64,000 nucleotides of DNA, taken from the NCBI GenBank assembly GCA_023055425.1, contig JALGPY010000003.1:69362991-69426990 (forward strand), given 5' to 3'. The position numbers and the translations under genes are program-made. The notes beneath the pieces are model-generated. The model saw only the letters and a list, made by a program, of their open reading frames with translations, was not told the origin of the DNA and did not search any database. This stretch comes from Linanthus parryae (taxonomy: Eukaryota; Streptophyta; Magnoliopsida; Ericales; Polemoniaceae). This document shows positions 11,765 to 22,452 of this stretch, one piece after another. Numbering within the stretch: the stretch's first letter is position 1; every line of letters starts with the position of its first letter.

Positions 11765-13936
11765 TGTTAAGGAACGTAAATTACACATTTTAGTAAGTTA
11801 TTGAACTCTTGATAACTTAATTTTATGTGTAACTTGTGTATTATAACCCTATTTCTAGACTTATGTTTGTTTCTTTTAGTTTGTGTGGAATTTTATTATT
11901 TTGTAGGAAATATTGCGCTTTGGAACTCAAGGAAATATTCCACAAAACTCAAGATGCGATTAAAGGGAGCTTAGGAGGGCCAAAATACATGAAGAAGGGG
12001 CTTGGAGGACTTAATTTGAAGAATATTTGAAGATAGAGGCCAAAAAGTGAAGTTTAAGAAGTCAAGGGACCAATTCGTAAGGCCAAAGTTACATCGAAGG
12101 GCTTCTATGAAGTCATTTTAACGGAATGAGGGTGCTATTTGGAGATTTTCAAAGCTTTCATGCCTTGAAGAAGTTACTAACAGATGGGGGGTCACTTATG
12201 AATATTTCTCTACGTGGGAGGCATTTTAAAGCCATCAATAAACTCAAGGGGGCCAGATTGCAATTTCGGACAACAACTCAGAACCAGGAACACTGGTTTC
12301 TCTCTCCCCGTTGAAGAAACACGCAACAAAACCCAGACTCCATGGAAGCTTCGTGAAAGCTTCGAACCAGACCTCTAAACCCGTCAAACCTCCACCAAAT
12401 CACAAAAAATTGGTCTCAAATCAATCCCCATCCCAAGCTCTACCTACCTATTCACACAATTCGGCCCAAGAACAAACCAAACAAAAAGCCCCAAATTCTT
12501 AGGGTTCTTGATAGCGGCTAGAATCGAAGAACGAGAAAGAATTGGATGATTTGAAGGGTGGAGATGAAGGCTTGGAGGCTACAAAACCTAGTTGTGAAGT
12601 CTATATAAACGGGGCTTGAAGATTGAAGACGGTCTTCTCTGGGACTCGGTCGGTTCTACACACACTAACGCCTTTGTTTTTCTCCTCTATCTCCCTCTCT
12701 CTGATTTCAACCCAATTCTGGGTTTGTTCTTGAGCCAAGAACAGCGAAATAGGAAGAGAGGGAGAGAGGAGACTGGGTTTGATTCTTTCTGGGGCTGGAT
12801 GTGCTATGTTTCGGGTGTGTTCTTGAGATGTTTTAGTAATCTGTTTTGCATATGGTTATTCTCAGTTTGTGTTGCTGTTCTTGCTGTGTTCAGCACTGTA
12901 GCAGCATCAGATGCTATAGGTTTCAATTACTATTTACTCTTGTGTAGTTCAGATTCATTTGGGTGGTTTATTCTTTATTTTTGTAGTTTAATCAAGTGTT
13001 GCGGTTGAATTAGTGACAAGTGTATTGGTGCTATCAATTGTGAATTCAAGTTTTGATTATTGAAAGCTAAATTTCTCTTAATTTCTCTTGAATTCTCTAT
13101 TATGTCCAGCTAATTCAATTACTTGGGTGATTTGGGACTATCTAGTGCCCTAATCCTCTTATTGATTCAAGTTGAACTTCAAGGATGAATAGGTTGAATT
13201 AGGCTCACTTGAATGCTTAATGCAATGTTTGGATTTCTGTTGTTGAAGTATTTGATGCATTGAATAGGTATATGTGCGAATACTCTCGACTTTTTTGATT
13301 TTAAGTTGCACTTGAGTGAGAGAAACTCGTCAATCCTAACTTTGAGAAATCGAGTTCTAGTTAGGTGATTTTTGTGAGAATTTACAAATCTCATTTGTTT
13401 CTTGATCTTTCATGTGGAAACACCTATGTGGGTTTACATATGGTTGATGCTTGAAACACTTGAAATTTGGAAATCTTATTTGAATAGCCTCTTTAGTGCT
13501 TGATTAGCGTGTTAGGATTACACACTTCATTTGTGACAAGTTGGAGTGCAATAAGAAATCTCTTCTTGACATACTTGTCTTGTGGGATGCTACATGTAAT
13601 TTGAGAACCGAGCTTGAATCTAATAGGAGGATTGATCACTAGAGAACCCGATGATCCCTAGCCCTTCTCTACTTGTCATTTGACTTCTTTCTTAGTTATT
13701 TAGATTAGCGAATTCTCAAATCTCAACTTGCTCCATCAATTAGTTTTGGTGGATTTGATAGCTTGGCAAGCTCTAAAGCCAATGAGAATTTGTGTCACTT
13801 GCTTTAGTTAGTCGTTTTCTACTTTCTATTGCTAGTATAGTAAGTCATTGTCTCAACCTCCTCTCCTCGCCGATTCGACATCCGGTCTTACCAGATTACT
13901 TCTTGTAGCGATATCCTATACTTGGGATTTCGAACA
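11765..13936 (+). repeat. Gypsy LTR (about 2.2 kb)
   Basis: It runs from TGTTAAGGAACGTAAATTAC to GGGATTTCGAACA (TG...CA). Promoter-like TATATAAAC lies at 12602-12610, followed by a pyrimidine-rich leader. The terminal section (GATTCGACATCCGGTCTTACC...) is like the U5 end of plant Tat-lineage LTRs. The 130-codon frame at 12616-13008 lies in this leader and has no recognisable domain. Confidence 0.62.
12602..12610 (+). promoter_or_regulatory. TATA box of the gypsy LTR
   Basis: TATATAAAC about 840 bp into the LTR, with CT-rich leader downstream at 12680-12720. A plausible U3/R boundary; the start site is not determined. Confidence 0.5.
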
Positions 13937-13940
13937 AAAA

Positions 13941-14830
13941 TAGAGCCTTAATACTTTTGCCAAGTTGCTTTTCTACTTCATTATTTAATTCTTTGAAAAA
14001 TTCAAAGGATTCGGATTTGTCCTTCATAAGGTACACAAACTTATATATACTGAAATCGTCAGTATTTGTAATGAATTAGACATAACCACCTCTGGCAGGC
14101 GTGGGAAACGGTCCACATACATCAGCATGAATGAGTGCCAATAACTCATTAGTCCTCTCCCCTTTCTTATTGAAAGGGTACTTAGTCATTTTTCCCATCA
14201 AACAAGATTCACATGTCTCATATGATTCATAATCAAATGAGTCTAATCCATCCTTATGGAGTCTAGATATGTGTTTCTCGTTTATAAGGCATAAACGACA
14301 GTGCAATAGATAAGCAGGATTCAATTCATTAATTTTAATCATCTTAGTATTAATGTTATAGATTGGATTACTTAGATCAAGGATATACAATCCATTAGAC
14401 AAATGCCCACTACAATAGTGGATACTATCAAAATAAATGGAACAAATATTGTTCTTTATTGAAATAGTAAAACCTTTCTCGTCCAAATAAGAGATAGAAA
14501 TAATGTTTCTGCTCATAGCAGGCACATAATAGTAATTGTCTAATTCTAAAATAAGCCTTGAAGGCAGATATAACTCATACACGCATATAGCTAATGCAGC
14601 AACTCTTGCTCCATTCCCGACACACAAGTCTATCTCCCATTTAGCCAATCTTTTACTTCTTTTCAAATCCTGCACATTTTGACAAATGTGAGATCCACAT
14701 CCAGTATCCAATACCCAAGATGAAGAAATAGAAATATTGACATCTATAGCAAAAATACCTGGTGGTGGTGGAATCACTATTCCAAGCCTTTTGTCCTCCA
14801 GATACTTGGGTCAATTCCTCTTGCAGTGTC
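13941..14830 (-). pseudogene. copia zinc knuckle, protease, GAG-pre-integrase and integrase start
   Basis: The minus-strand frame 14777-14076 has the aspartic protease motif WVLDTGCGSH near residue 22, a conserved NIISISYLDEKG segment, a degenerate GAG-pre-integrase Cys pair (CESCLMGKM) and the integrase opening HADVCGPF. A stop at 14076 follows GGYV, but integrase similarity continues in the same direction to about 13945 (DDFSIYKFVYLMKDKSESFE) before the gypsy junction. Just upstream, the nucleocapsid knuckle CHYCSQSGH is present but its last Cys codon is replaced by TGA at 14811-14813. The rest of the integrase catalytic core is missing. Confidence 0.86.
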
Positions 14831-14942
14831 CAGACTGACTACAGTAGTGACATTCACCCTTAGTCACGCCTCCACCAGGATTCAAGGCAGTTTCTTTGGA
14901 TTTTGTAACCTTCTTGCTCTTTCCTTTGGAGGTAGATGCAAC

Positions 14943-15554
14943 TTACTTGCTCTTCCTCTCATTTACCATCATTATGGCCTTGAATTTTCCCTTGTTAATA
15001 CTCTGTTCGGCGGTCCTCAACATATTGAGCAAGTCTGGCAGAGTCCTGTCTATCTCATTCATGTTATAGTTCATGATGAACTGGCTATAACTGTCCGGCA
15101 ACGAGTGCAAGATGAGATCAGTGGCCAACTCTTGGCCGAATGGGAAGCCTAAACTTTTTAGATTCTCAATGTATCCGATCATACGGAGTACATGAGGCCC
15201 GACTGGGTTCCCCTCGGCGAGACTGCACTTGAACAGTGCCTTGGATACCTCGTACCTCTCATGCCGGGCCTGCTCTTGGAAGAGCTGCCTCAAATGTATG
15301 ATCATATCGTACGCCTCCATGTTCTCATGTTGCTTCTGAAGCTCAGAGCTCATGGTGCACAGCATGAGACAGTTCACATCATTATTGTGGTCCACAATCT
15401 TCTGATGTGGCCTTACGACAGCCTCGGCTGCATCCTCGGCTGGTGGCGCTGGAACAGGTGCATCTAAGTTGTAAAACTTCTTTTCTTGCTTAAGGACAAT
15501 CCTTAAGTTTCTGTACCAGTCCAGAAATTTGTTCCTTGACAACTTGTCCTTCAA
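14943..15554 (-). pseudogene. copia gag (UBN2-type), 203 codons
   Basis: A continuous minus-strand frame with the features of the plant copia capsid domain: LSRNKFLDWYRNLRIVLKQE near the start, LMLCTMSSELQKQHENMEAY mid-domain, LFQEQARHERYEVSKALF, VGPHVLRMIGYIENLKSLGF and LATDLILHSLPDSYSQFIMN. It would form the virus-like particle. A TAA at 14943-14945 ends it before the zinc knuckle, where gag-pol normally reads through as one polyprotein. The true N-terminus should lie slightly upstream of 15554. The best-preserved part of this element. Confidence 0.88.
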
Positions 15555-17220
15555 AAGACAGAACGCATGGATGGTGTCGATGTTTGATTATTGTTTTCCA
15601 TTTGAGTTCTACAAAACGAGCAATATGCAATTTTAGTATTTTGAACAATTTAACCATATTCAATAATTGCTAGATTATAAAATATAGCTCCCCCTATTCT
15701 TCTTGGATTAATAGCCCTCACCATTAATGCGGAAAATATCATATATATTTTCTAGTGGGTCCAAGAACCATATTTCACTTCTTCTTGAGCTTGCTTTGGC
15801 AAGTCACCAAAAGAATTAGTTATTTAGGTAGGTACGTCTTTCCAATTGCATCCTTATGCAACTCTTGGTACAACCAGGCAAATAAATTCTTATTTATCTA
15901 TCTCATAGATAATCCCAATTGCTTTGTCTCTAAGTTATCAATCCAATGAAATTACTCAGTTACGTCTAACCTCTTACTTTAACAACCACACATTACTTGC
16001 TTGTGTCGCCGCATCACGTCATGGTAAAGTAAAATCGCCTTGCTTTGGCAAGTCCAAATTAATAAACACTGATCATGAAGGGTGTCAAAATAAGAGAAGG
16101 CAAAACGTAATATTTCCTTGAGGGATTTGAATGTCATTATTATCTGATTTTTTTTTTGGTTGATCCCATCAACATGGTCTACTTATTTGGATTGGGCAAT
16201 CCACAATAAAAGACCATTCTTGTTTATTATAATCTTGTATCGTTTTGCTTGTATCATCCATACACAAAATAATAAACAAGACATAAATAATAAACATTCA
16301 CAAAATAAAAATTAACGTGGCATGGATATGGCCCCTAAGACTAATATATTACCAAGCCGATGATAATATTTATATGACCTGAAGTGACAAGCTCATCACC
16401 ATTTGCTCCACCATAGCCACGCGCCCTAGGATGGGAGTCTTCATCGTCTTTATGGCTTCTTGGTTCTTTGGTCTTATTCTCCATGCTCTTGGCTATTATC
16501 TAATTTATCTAATTCTAGCCTAGCATCTAAAAAAACAAAAAACATCACATGTTGAGAAGATGATCAGCTCGCAGGCTAATTAACTATTACATTAATTTGA
16601 TCAGCTCGCAGGTCGTAAATCAAACCACAAAAATTAAAAATCCACAACCCAGGCCATATCCATCCACCATGCAACAAAGAACATAATACAGTTGAAACCA
16701 ATTTTGAACGGGCTTGTTTAATTTTAGTTGAAATTAGGAAATTAGGGTCAAAACGGTCCAAGAGGCCCAACCAAAGCCTTGGCCAAACCCCATGAACCGC
16801 CGCACGCCACCGGCCCGGCCCTAGGCCGCACGGTCCAACCGTGCGCCTTAGGCCGGCTGCCCTATGTGGCCGCAGCCTTGCTTGAAACGCAAGGAAGAGA
16901 GAGGGGAAGCGACTAGGGTTTCGGCCCTACCTTCCTTCCCCTTCCTTGTTGCCCAAGTTTGGTTGTTTCCATAACTTGGAAAACCCCTTTTCCAATTATG
17001 TGCCCATGAACCCTAATTTTTCAAGTAACCAATTCATCACATCCTATGTGATTCAAACTCACTAATTCCTACAACATTTAAAAGTAAATCTTCCTTGATT
17101 GAATCATATTCATTTTGCATCTAATATGCTAATTAATTTTAGTTTTCGCGTAAAACAACATATACAGTGTAAAACTGAAAAACAGTAACACATAATATCA
17201 TGTTATGCGCTACGACCTAT
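15555..17220 (-). other. copia 5' untranslated leader
   Basis: No credible coding sequence lies between the primer-binding site and gag. The block is repeated in diverged form at 3485-5560, which marks it as element leader. Two GATCAGCTCGCAGG motifs (about 16560 and 16600) form a short internal direct repeat, also seen in the left copy. A GC-rich stretch at 16790-16880 corresponds to 5170-5280. Confidence 0.75.
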
Positions 17221-17233
17221 GGCTCTGATACCA
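17221..17233 (-). other. Primer-binding site, initiator tRNA-Met type
   Basis: The minus strand reads TGGTATCAGAGCC, the standard copia site complementary to the 3' end of tRNA-iMet. It starts one base beyond the LTR end (CCCTACA). Confidence 0.95.
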
Positions 17234-17234
17234 C

Positions 17235-18636
17235 TGTAGGGTTTTGATGCAGGTTACGCAGCGGAATAACAAAAATTTAATCCTGCTAGGAACCCCTCCA
17301 ACGATCACAGACAAGCAATCATAACATGATTAGGGTAGGAACATGTATACCTTAGTTTGTGTGACCACTACGAAGAATTATGTCTTCGTCTCTACGAGTA
17401 TCCACACCTTGGATCTTCAACTGGAATACTTCCCACCGTGTATTTCTAGCAACGGAAGAGATGAGCAAAGGATCACGCAAAACTGAGCAACTACCAACGC
17501 CCAAGGAAGGGCCGACGGCGGCAAGGGGGGCAGGCGGACTAGGGGGCGAACCTCCTTGTCTCTCTCTCTCTCTCTTGCTTTGTATGTTCTCTCAATAATG
17601 ACTTAGATGAGAAAATAACAAGCTAGAGTTCCTTTATAGAGTTAATAACTCTTTATTTACTACATAATTGCCCCAATACTATTCATGTCCTTACATGGAT
17701 TAGTCCACTTGCAAATTAGTCGTACTAACTTTGCTTGTGGTTGAGTTATGATCCTTTTATTAATTACTCCACTAATTAATACCCATATCCATTTTAAACC
17801 ATACGATGTGTGACCCCATAGGTTTCTACTTAGTTGGTAGTAACTTTTACAAACATAGAGCGGTGTCTAGCAACACATCTATGCCACCCAACTAATAGAA
17901 ATAGTCAGTGATCTCGACAAACCTCGTGCCCAATGTTATCGTGTTGTGTTATCCCTTTAACTACATATACGGATTAGACACGAGACATATTCGTCACACT
18001 CGTATATCCAATCCATAGTTTCTCAATCCTGGGAATAGACTTATCCCTGTAGATAACATCAATACCTCCATATTGATTTATCTGAGTCTTGCCAGACATT
18101 CCATAATCTCTACCCCTCGAGTGGCCGTGGATATTTACTCCTATTATGTAGGAGGGACAAATCCTGTCTACATCACTGCCACCTCTAAGCTTGCTTCCTA
18201 CCATGCCTGATTGTTATCTTTATAGTTACCCAGTCATTGTTTAACGTTTGCTAATATCAAAGCATGATATTTCACAACTAGAGAATCCAGTGACTTCAGA
18301 TATAAGGATTACAACACCATTAACACAACGAGAAGCGATTGTGACGTTGACATAATCTAATGTAGCCTTCTCACGGTGGGTGTATACGGTATGCCATTAC
18401 TCCTAATGTATACCCATGTGTTAGACTTGATATTCCCATATCAATCTACCCACATACTAGTCTATAGTTGATCGTCCCGTTAATCAATATAATGGACTAG
18501 GGATATTGAAGATAACAACACAATTGTAATCTAAGGACTTCATTATATTAAATATCTCCATAAATAATACAATGATTATTCTAGCAACAAAAGTTCATAC
18601 TAAACATATTGCCTCTAGGGCATCCAAAACCAACCA
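17235..18636 (-). repeat. 5' LTR of the right-hand copia element
   Basis: Plus-strand ends TGTAGGGTTTTGATGC (17235) and GGGCATCCAAAACCAACCA (about 18636); about 1.40 kb. Similar along its length to 5570-9309 without the Helitron. TATA box TCTATAAAGG at 17631-17640 (minus). A (CT)8 tract at 17559-17574. The primer-binding site abuts the left end. Confidence 0.92.
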
Positions 18637-18698
18637 AAAGACATGAATCGTAACACATAAGCTACTTTATGCTCTACGACTTGTGGCTATGATTCCAC
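18637..18698 (-). mobile_element. Stub of internal region of a second copia element
   Basis: Sixty-two bases lie between two LTRs. The right end carries a mutated primer-binding site (18685-18697; minus TGGAATCATAGCC, two mismatches from the tRNA-iMet site), and the next bases resemble the leader at 17160-17220. It appears to be the start of the internal region of the element owning the 18699-20131 LTR, cut off by the neighbouring element. Confidence 0.68.
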
Positions 18699-20131
18699 TG
18701 TAAGGTTTTGTAACGGATTACGCAGCGGAATTAAACAAAAAATCCGAACAAGACCCTCCAAGGATCACATGAAGAGAATTCATAACGATAGTAAAGGATT
18801 CATAACAAGTACCTTGTGGTTCTCCTGTGATGACTTCAAACACAAATAGTGTTGTGTCTCTATGGTTAATCCACGCCTAGGATTGAGATCTAGATCCTCC
18901 AACTCCTTGTTCTAGCTAGTAACGATGGAAGAGGAAGAAGAAATCACGCAACGGAGACCAAAAGAGAGGCTCGGCCTCTTCTTTGTTGCCGATGGGTAGG
19001 GGGCGGAACAAGGGGGTGGTCGACCTCTTTGGTTTTTCTCTCTCTCCTTTCTTTCTCTCCTACTCAGGTAATGTTATGAGCATTAGTTGTAGGAAGGAAT
19101 ATAGGAGCATCCTTTATATAGTTCAACAACGCCTTGTTTACTACATAAAGTCCCACTCCTAATCCTACTCAAATTCGGATTAGTCCCTCTTGCATATTAG
19201 TCCTACTAAGTTAGCAAGTTGTTGCACTTTGATCCTTCTAATTAATTAATTAATTATATTAATTAATTAATTATATTAATTAATTACCAAGTCTAGTTCA
19301 ATTCATATGTCTTGTGACCGCATAGGTTTCTACTTAGTTGGTAGAAACTATTTACTAACATGGAGCGGCCTCTTGCAAGACATCCATGCTACACAACTCA
19401 CATAAATAGTCATCCGAAAAACCTTGTGCAAGTATTGTCACATCCCTTTGTCTCTATATCCGGATTAGACACGAGACATACAAGTCACACACGTATATCC
19501 AATTCATAGTTTCTCAATCCTGAGAATAGCCTTATCCATGCAGATAACATCAATATCCCATATTGATTTATCTGAGTCTGGCCAGACATTCCATAAGCAC
19601 TATCCCTCGAGTGTTCGCGGATATTTGCTCCCGTTATGTGGGATGGGAAAATTATATCTACATCACTACGATATCTAAGCTTGCTTCATATTGGGTCTGA
19701 TACGCGCCTCTATGGCTACCCAGTCACGGTGTGGCGTGTTACGCTACCTACACACAATATTCCACAACTAGATGATCTAGTGAATTCAAGTCTAAGTATG
19801 ACAGTATCGTTGTCACCGCGAGAAGCGCTTGTGACTTTACATAACATGTATGTAGCCTACTCGGAGATGGGTCAATCCAGTATCATACCATTACCCCTAA
19901 TGCATACCCATGTGTTGGATCGTGATATCTCCATATCAATCCAATCTCATACTAGTCTATAGATGATCGTCATGTTAATCACTATAATGTAATATGGATA
20001 TTTAAGAATATAACATTTATATTCAAAGGACTCCATTTAAGTTAGCATATCTCCATATCGATAACATAATGAATCGTAAGTCCATATATATGCCACGAGA
20101 AATAGATTACATCTAGGGCATATTTCCGACA
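18699..20131 (-). repeat. LTR of a second, related copia family
   Basis: Plus-strand ends TGTAAGGTTTTGTAACGG and CTAGGGCATATTTCCGACA; minus reading TGTCGGAAATATGCCCTAG, the same terminal theme as the other copia LTRs here. Clearly diverged from 17235-18636 but colinear (shared TTTCTACTTAGTTGGTAG, ACACGAGACATA, CCTCGAGTG). TATATAAAGG (minus) at 19111-19120. No partner LTR of this subfamily is in the window. Confidence 0.85.
19231..19287. repeat. TTAA-type low-complexity tract
   Basis: Runs of AATT/TTAA units punctuated by ATATT, forming a self-complementary AT tract inside the LTR. Confidence 0.85.
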
Positions 20132-20500
20132 GATCGTGGGTGAGATGAGGGTGAAACGGAGATGTTGTTGTGTTTTGTTTCGTAACAGAGGGAGTGAGGG
20201 GGAAGAAGATGGTGGGTGGAGTTATTTGGTGTGGCTGGTGCACCAGTGAGGTCGAAGAGAGAAAAAAATGATAGCGTGTGTGTGGTGCACAAGTGACGGG
20301 TTAATTACCCGAGCGTACGATAAGGGGGAAAGGAAACATTGACGTTAAAATCAAATACATAATTTTAGAAGTGTTAACTTATATTGAAAACGCGTTGGTA
20401 TATAGAATAAAATAACCGCATAAATACTTGTTCTTATTAAAGAAATGTTTACAACTTTCAAAACTTAATAAAATGAGCCAAAATTTTCCATGTATTACAG
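20132..20500. other. Flank of the copia cluster, no gene seen
   Basis: Non-repetitive sequence outside the last LTR. A short minus-strand Pro/Thr-rich frame overlaps the LTR end and has no recognisable feature. I see nothing codable. Confidence 0.5.
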
Positions 20501-21240
20501 TCTCCACTTAGTAAGAATAGTAGGTACAAACTAAGAAAGTCAATAGTAAAAGAAAAGGTAAAATTTACAGTTAAAGGTGAGCTCATAAGTCAGCTTTTGC
20601 AAAGTTAATGCACGGTCTACTATGTGATAGACCCTAAACACTAAACCTGATTTTTGAGGCTACTAAGTCAAATATGTAGTGAACGTTCAACTTTTTCGTC
20701 TCAATTTACTCAAACTAAGAGGTTCGGACAAAGAATTCAATGGTAAAAGAAAAGGTCAACTGTACAGTTAAAGGTGAGATCATAAGCCAACTTTTTCACA
20801 GCCAATGCACGGTCTACTATGCGGTAGAACCTAAACACTAAACCTAATTTTTGAGGCTACTAAGCCAACTATGTAGTGAATGGTCAACTTTTTGGTCTCC
20901 ACTTACTTACACTAATAGGTTCAGACAAAGAAAGTCAACGGTAAAAGAAAAGGTTAACTCTACTAGCGGTTGTAGTTTTCCACCAGTCAATGCATGGTAT
21001 ATACGTACTATATATGTGGTAGACCCTAAACGCCTAAACCCCTCTACGTCAGAATGAAACTATGAAGTGAACGGTCAAATTTTCTTTCTCCAGTTAGTCA
21101 AACAAATATATAGGTTCGGAAAAAAAATCAATTATGAAAGAAAATGTCAACTCTACATTCAAAGGCGAACTCACAAGTCACTTGTAGAGTCAATGCATGT
21201 TATACTGTGTCGTAAAGTCTAAACCCTAAACCCTAATCCT
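20501..21240. repeat. Tandem repeat, about 197 bp x 4
   Basis: Unit starts, judged by the motif TCTCCACTTA / TCTCAATTTA / TCTCCACTTA / TCTCCAGTTA, are at 20501, 20699, 20896 and 21087, giving periods of 198, 197 and 191 bp. Shared elements in each unit: AGGTTCGGACAAAG, GTCAA.GGTAAAAGAAAAGGT, CAATGCACGGTCTACTATG, GGTAGACCCTAAAC and GTGAACGGTCAA. Units 1 and 2 are closest; unit 4 is truncated and ends in CTAAACCCTAAACCCTAA. No reading frame is conserved between units. Satellite-like by period, but only four units are present. Confidence 0.92.
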
Positions 21241-21982
21241 ATGAAGAAAATACATTTGCAGGGAAGGGAAATTCCATTACAACGAAACTTTGGGGGAACA
21301 TATAACAAATAAAAATATTTGGAGGGGAAGGGAATACAATTACATCGAAATATTGGGAAGAAAATACATTGAATCCAAATATTTTTTGAGGGGAATAAAT
21401 TAAGCAAAATGACACATGGAACCGATTATTCCCACTTATTCTCCACTTGCCTTATCCACACCCGCGACCTCTCTGAAGCTCTTCCCACGACCTCTCGCTC
21501 ATATCCCCGGCCGATTGAACCACTAAATCTCTTCAGAACGGCAAAACAAGTTGCGCCTGAAGGTCACGCAGTGTAGCTTGAAAAACCCACGAAACCGATA
21601 TTGGCTTAGCCTCAAGGACAGTCGGTTCGGTCTAAATTTTCTCAAACTCTTGTAAATTAGTTGTTATTGTTGAGTTCTCTTCTTAATTCGTGGTTTCTAT
21701 GGTCGATTCGTTCTCTAAATCTGCAAGTATGTAGGGGAGTGCATGTGTTCAGACTAGGGATGTTGTATTTAGGGATCCCTTTGGTATGAAATTGGATTAG
21801 GGTTATCGTATTTACTCTTCAGCTTGGATTGGTCCGAAATCTGGTGCATTTATTCTTCTGTGTTGGTCTCAGTGTTTGTTCTTCAACGAAAATGGAAAAA
21901 CATGCAATTTTCATAAAACATAAAATGTTAAATCAATTACAATACCACCAGTTACCCATAATCCTAACACTACTTCTTTTTC
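21241..21982. other. No confident gene; AT-rich then leader-like
   Basis: 21241-21420 contains repeated AAATACATTT and GGGGAAGGGAA motifs. 21440-21720 is moderately GC-rich and could be promoter or 5' UTR sequence, but I see no start codon followed by a credible coding frame. Confidence 0.4.
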
Positions 21983-22452
21983 TTATTCAGGCATCCACGG
22001 CTCAAAAGTGCTGACATCACGTTCCCAGTCATCTCTGGTGCGTTTTTTGGGTTGAACTTGTGGCTTTTCTGGATCAGACATCTTTTTTCTGGCAGTTTTT
22101 CTTCGAGTTATTTTTCACCCCAGTTTTCTACTTCTGCCCCAATCTTCTTCTTCGATTTCTTCTTCGGTCTGTTCTTCGATATTTTCATCGGTTTCGGTTT
22201 CTTCATCGGTTCTTCATTCTCATCTCGCAGTTCTTCCTTTTCTTCTTTCGCAGGATTTGTATCTTCTGGTTCTTGCTTGGATGGGCTCTTTTCTTTCCAT
22301 TGTTGAATGTGATTATTTTTGCGGTGATTAGGCTTAGTGATTTTATAGAGTGTAGAAAGCACTGAGTAGACGAAGAGGCTGAGGCATAATTGCAAGTTCT
22401 TGTGCAGTTCATTAATTTTAAATATTTTCAAACTTCCAACTTTTGGACACAT
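21983..22452 (-). pseudogene. Possible Lys/Glu-rich coding remnant, unrecognised
   Basis: A minus-strand frame from 22452 to 22108 is rich in Lys, Glu and Pro after residue 50 (KEEKEELRDENEEP, KNRPKKKSKKK). A second frame starts at ATG 22081 and ends at TAA 21983, 32 residues, basic then acidic, ending FEPWMPE. They may be one broken C-terminal exon, or chance. The plus-strand Phe-rich frames over the same bases are shadows of the Lys/Glu codons. No family recognised. Confidence 0.25.

Larger units (their letters stand above)
10569..13940 (+). mobile_element. Ty3/gypsy 3' fragment with LTR, embedded in copia pol
   Basis: Plus-strand sequence here is unrelated to copia. It has a non-coding 3' region (10569-11754), a polypurine tract and an LTR (11765-13936). 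GCTCGAGGACGAGCAAAAGG before the tract is characteristic of plant Tat/Athila-type gypsy 3' ends. No gypsy gag-pol and no second LTR are present, so the fragment is truncated on its left side. Copia sequence stops in RT at about 10568 and resumes in integrase at 13941, with the pol in between missing. It is therefore a replacement or deletion junction, not a clean insertion. Confidence 0.7.
9310..17234 (-). mobile_element. Ty1/copia element internal region, right copy (gag-pol, degenerate)
   Basis: Minus-strand order is primer-binding site, leader, gag, zinc knuckle, protease, GAG-pre-integrase, integrase start, [foreign gypsy block], reverse transcriptase, RNase H, polypurine tract. This is copia order (integrase before RT). 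Flanking LTRs are at 17235-18636 and 5570-9309. Several stops and frameshifts are present, and the rest of integrase plus the RT N-terminus, roughly 1.5 kb, is missing where the gypsy block sits. The element cannot be autonomous. Confidence 0.9.

Noticed and set aside
12616..13008. 130-codon frame with hydrophobic segments
   Set aside because: It lies in the leader of a gypsy LTR just after its TATA box, has no recognisable domain, and its hydrophobicity follows from T-rich sequence.
9310..18636. Reading the copia cluster as one simple element with two LTRs
   Set aside because: It ignores the second leader and gag copy to the left of the 5570-9309 LTR and the missing primer-binding site there.
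21222..21238. Interstitial telomere
   Set aside because: Only about two and a half CCCTAAA units; similar words occur singly in each 197 bp unit, so it is more simply part of that repeat.
22052..22365. Phe-rich plus-strand frames that look like membrane proteins
   Set aside because: They are the antisense of Lys/Glu-rich text on the minus strand.
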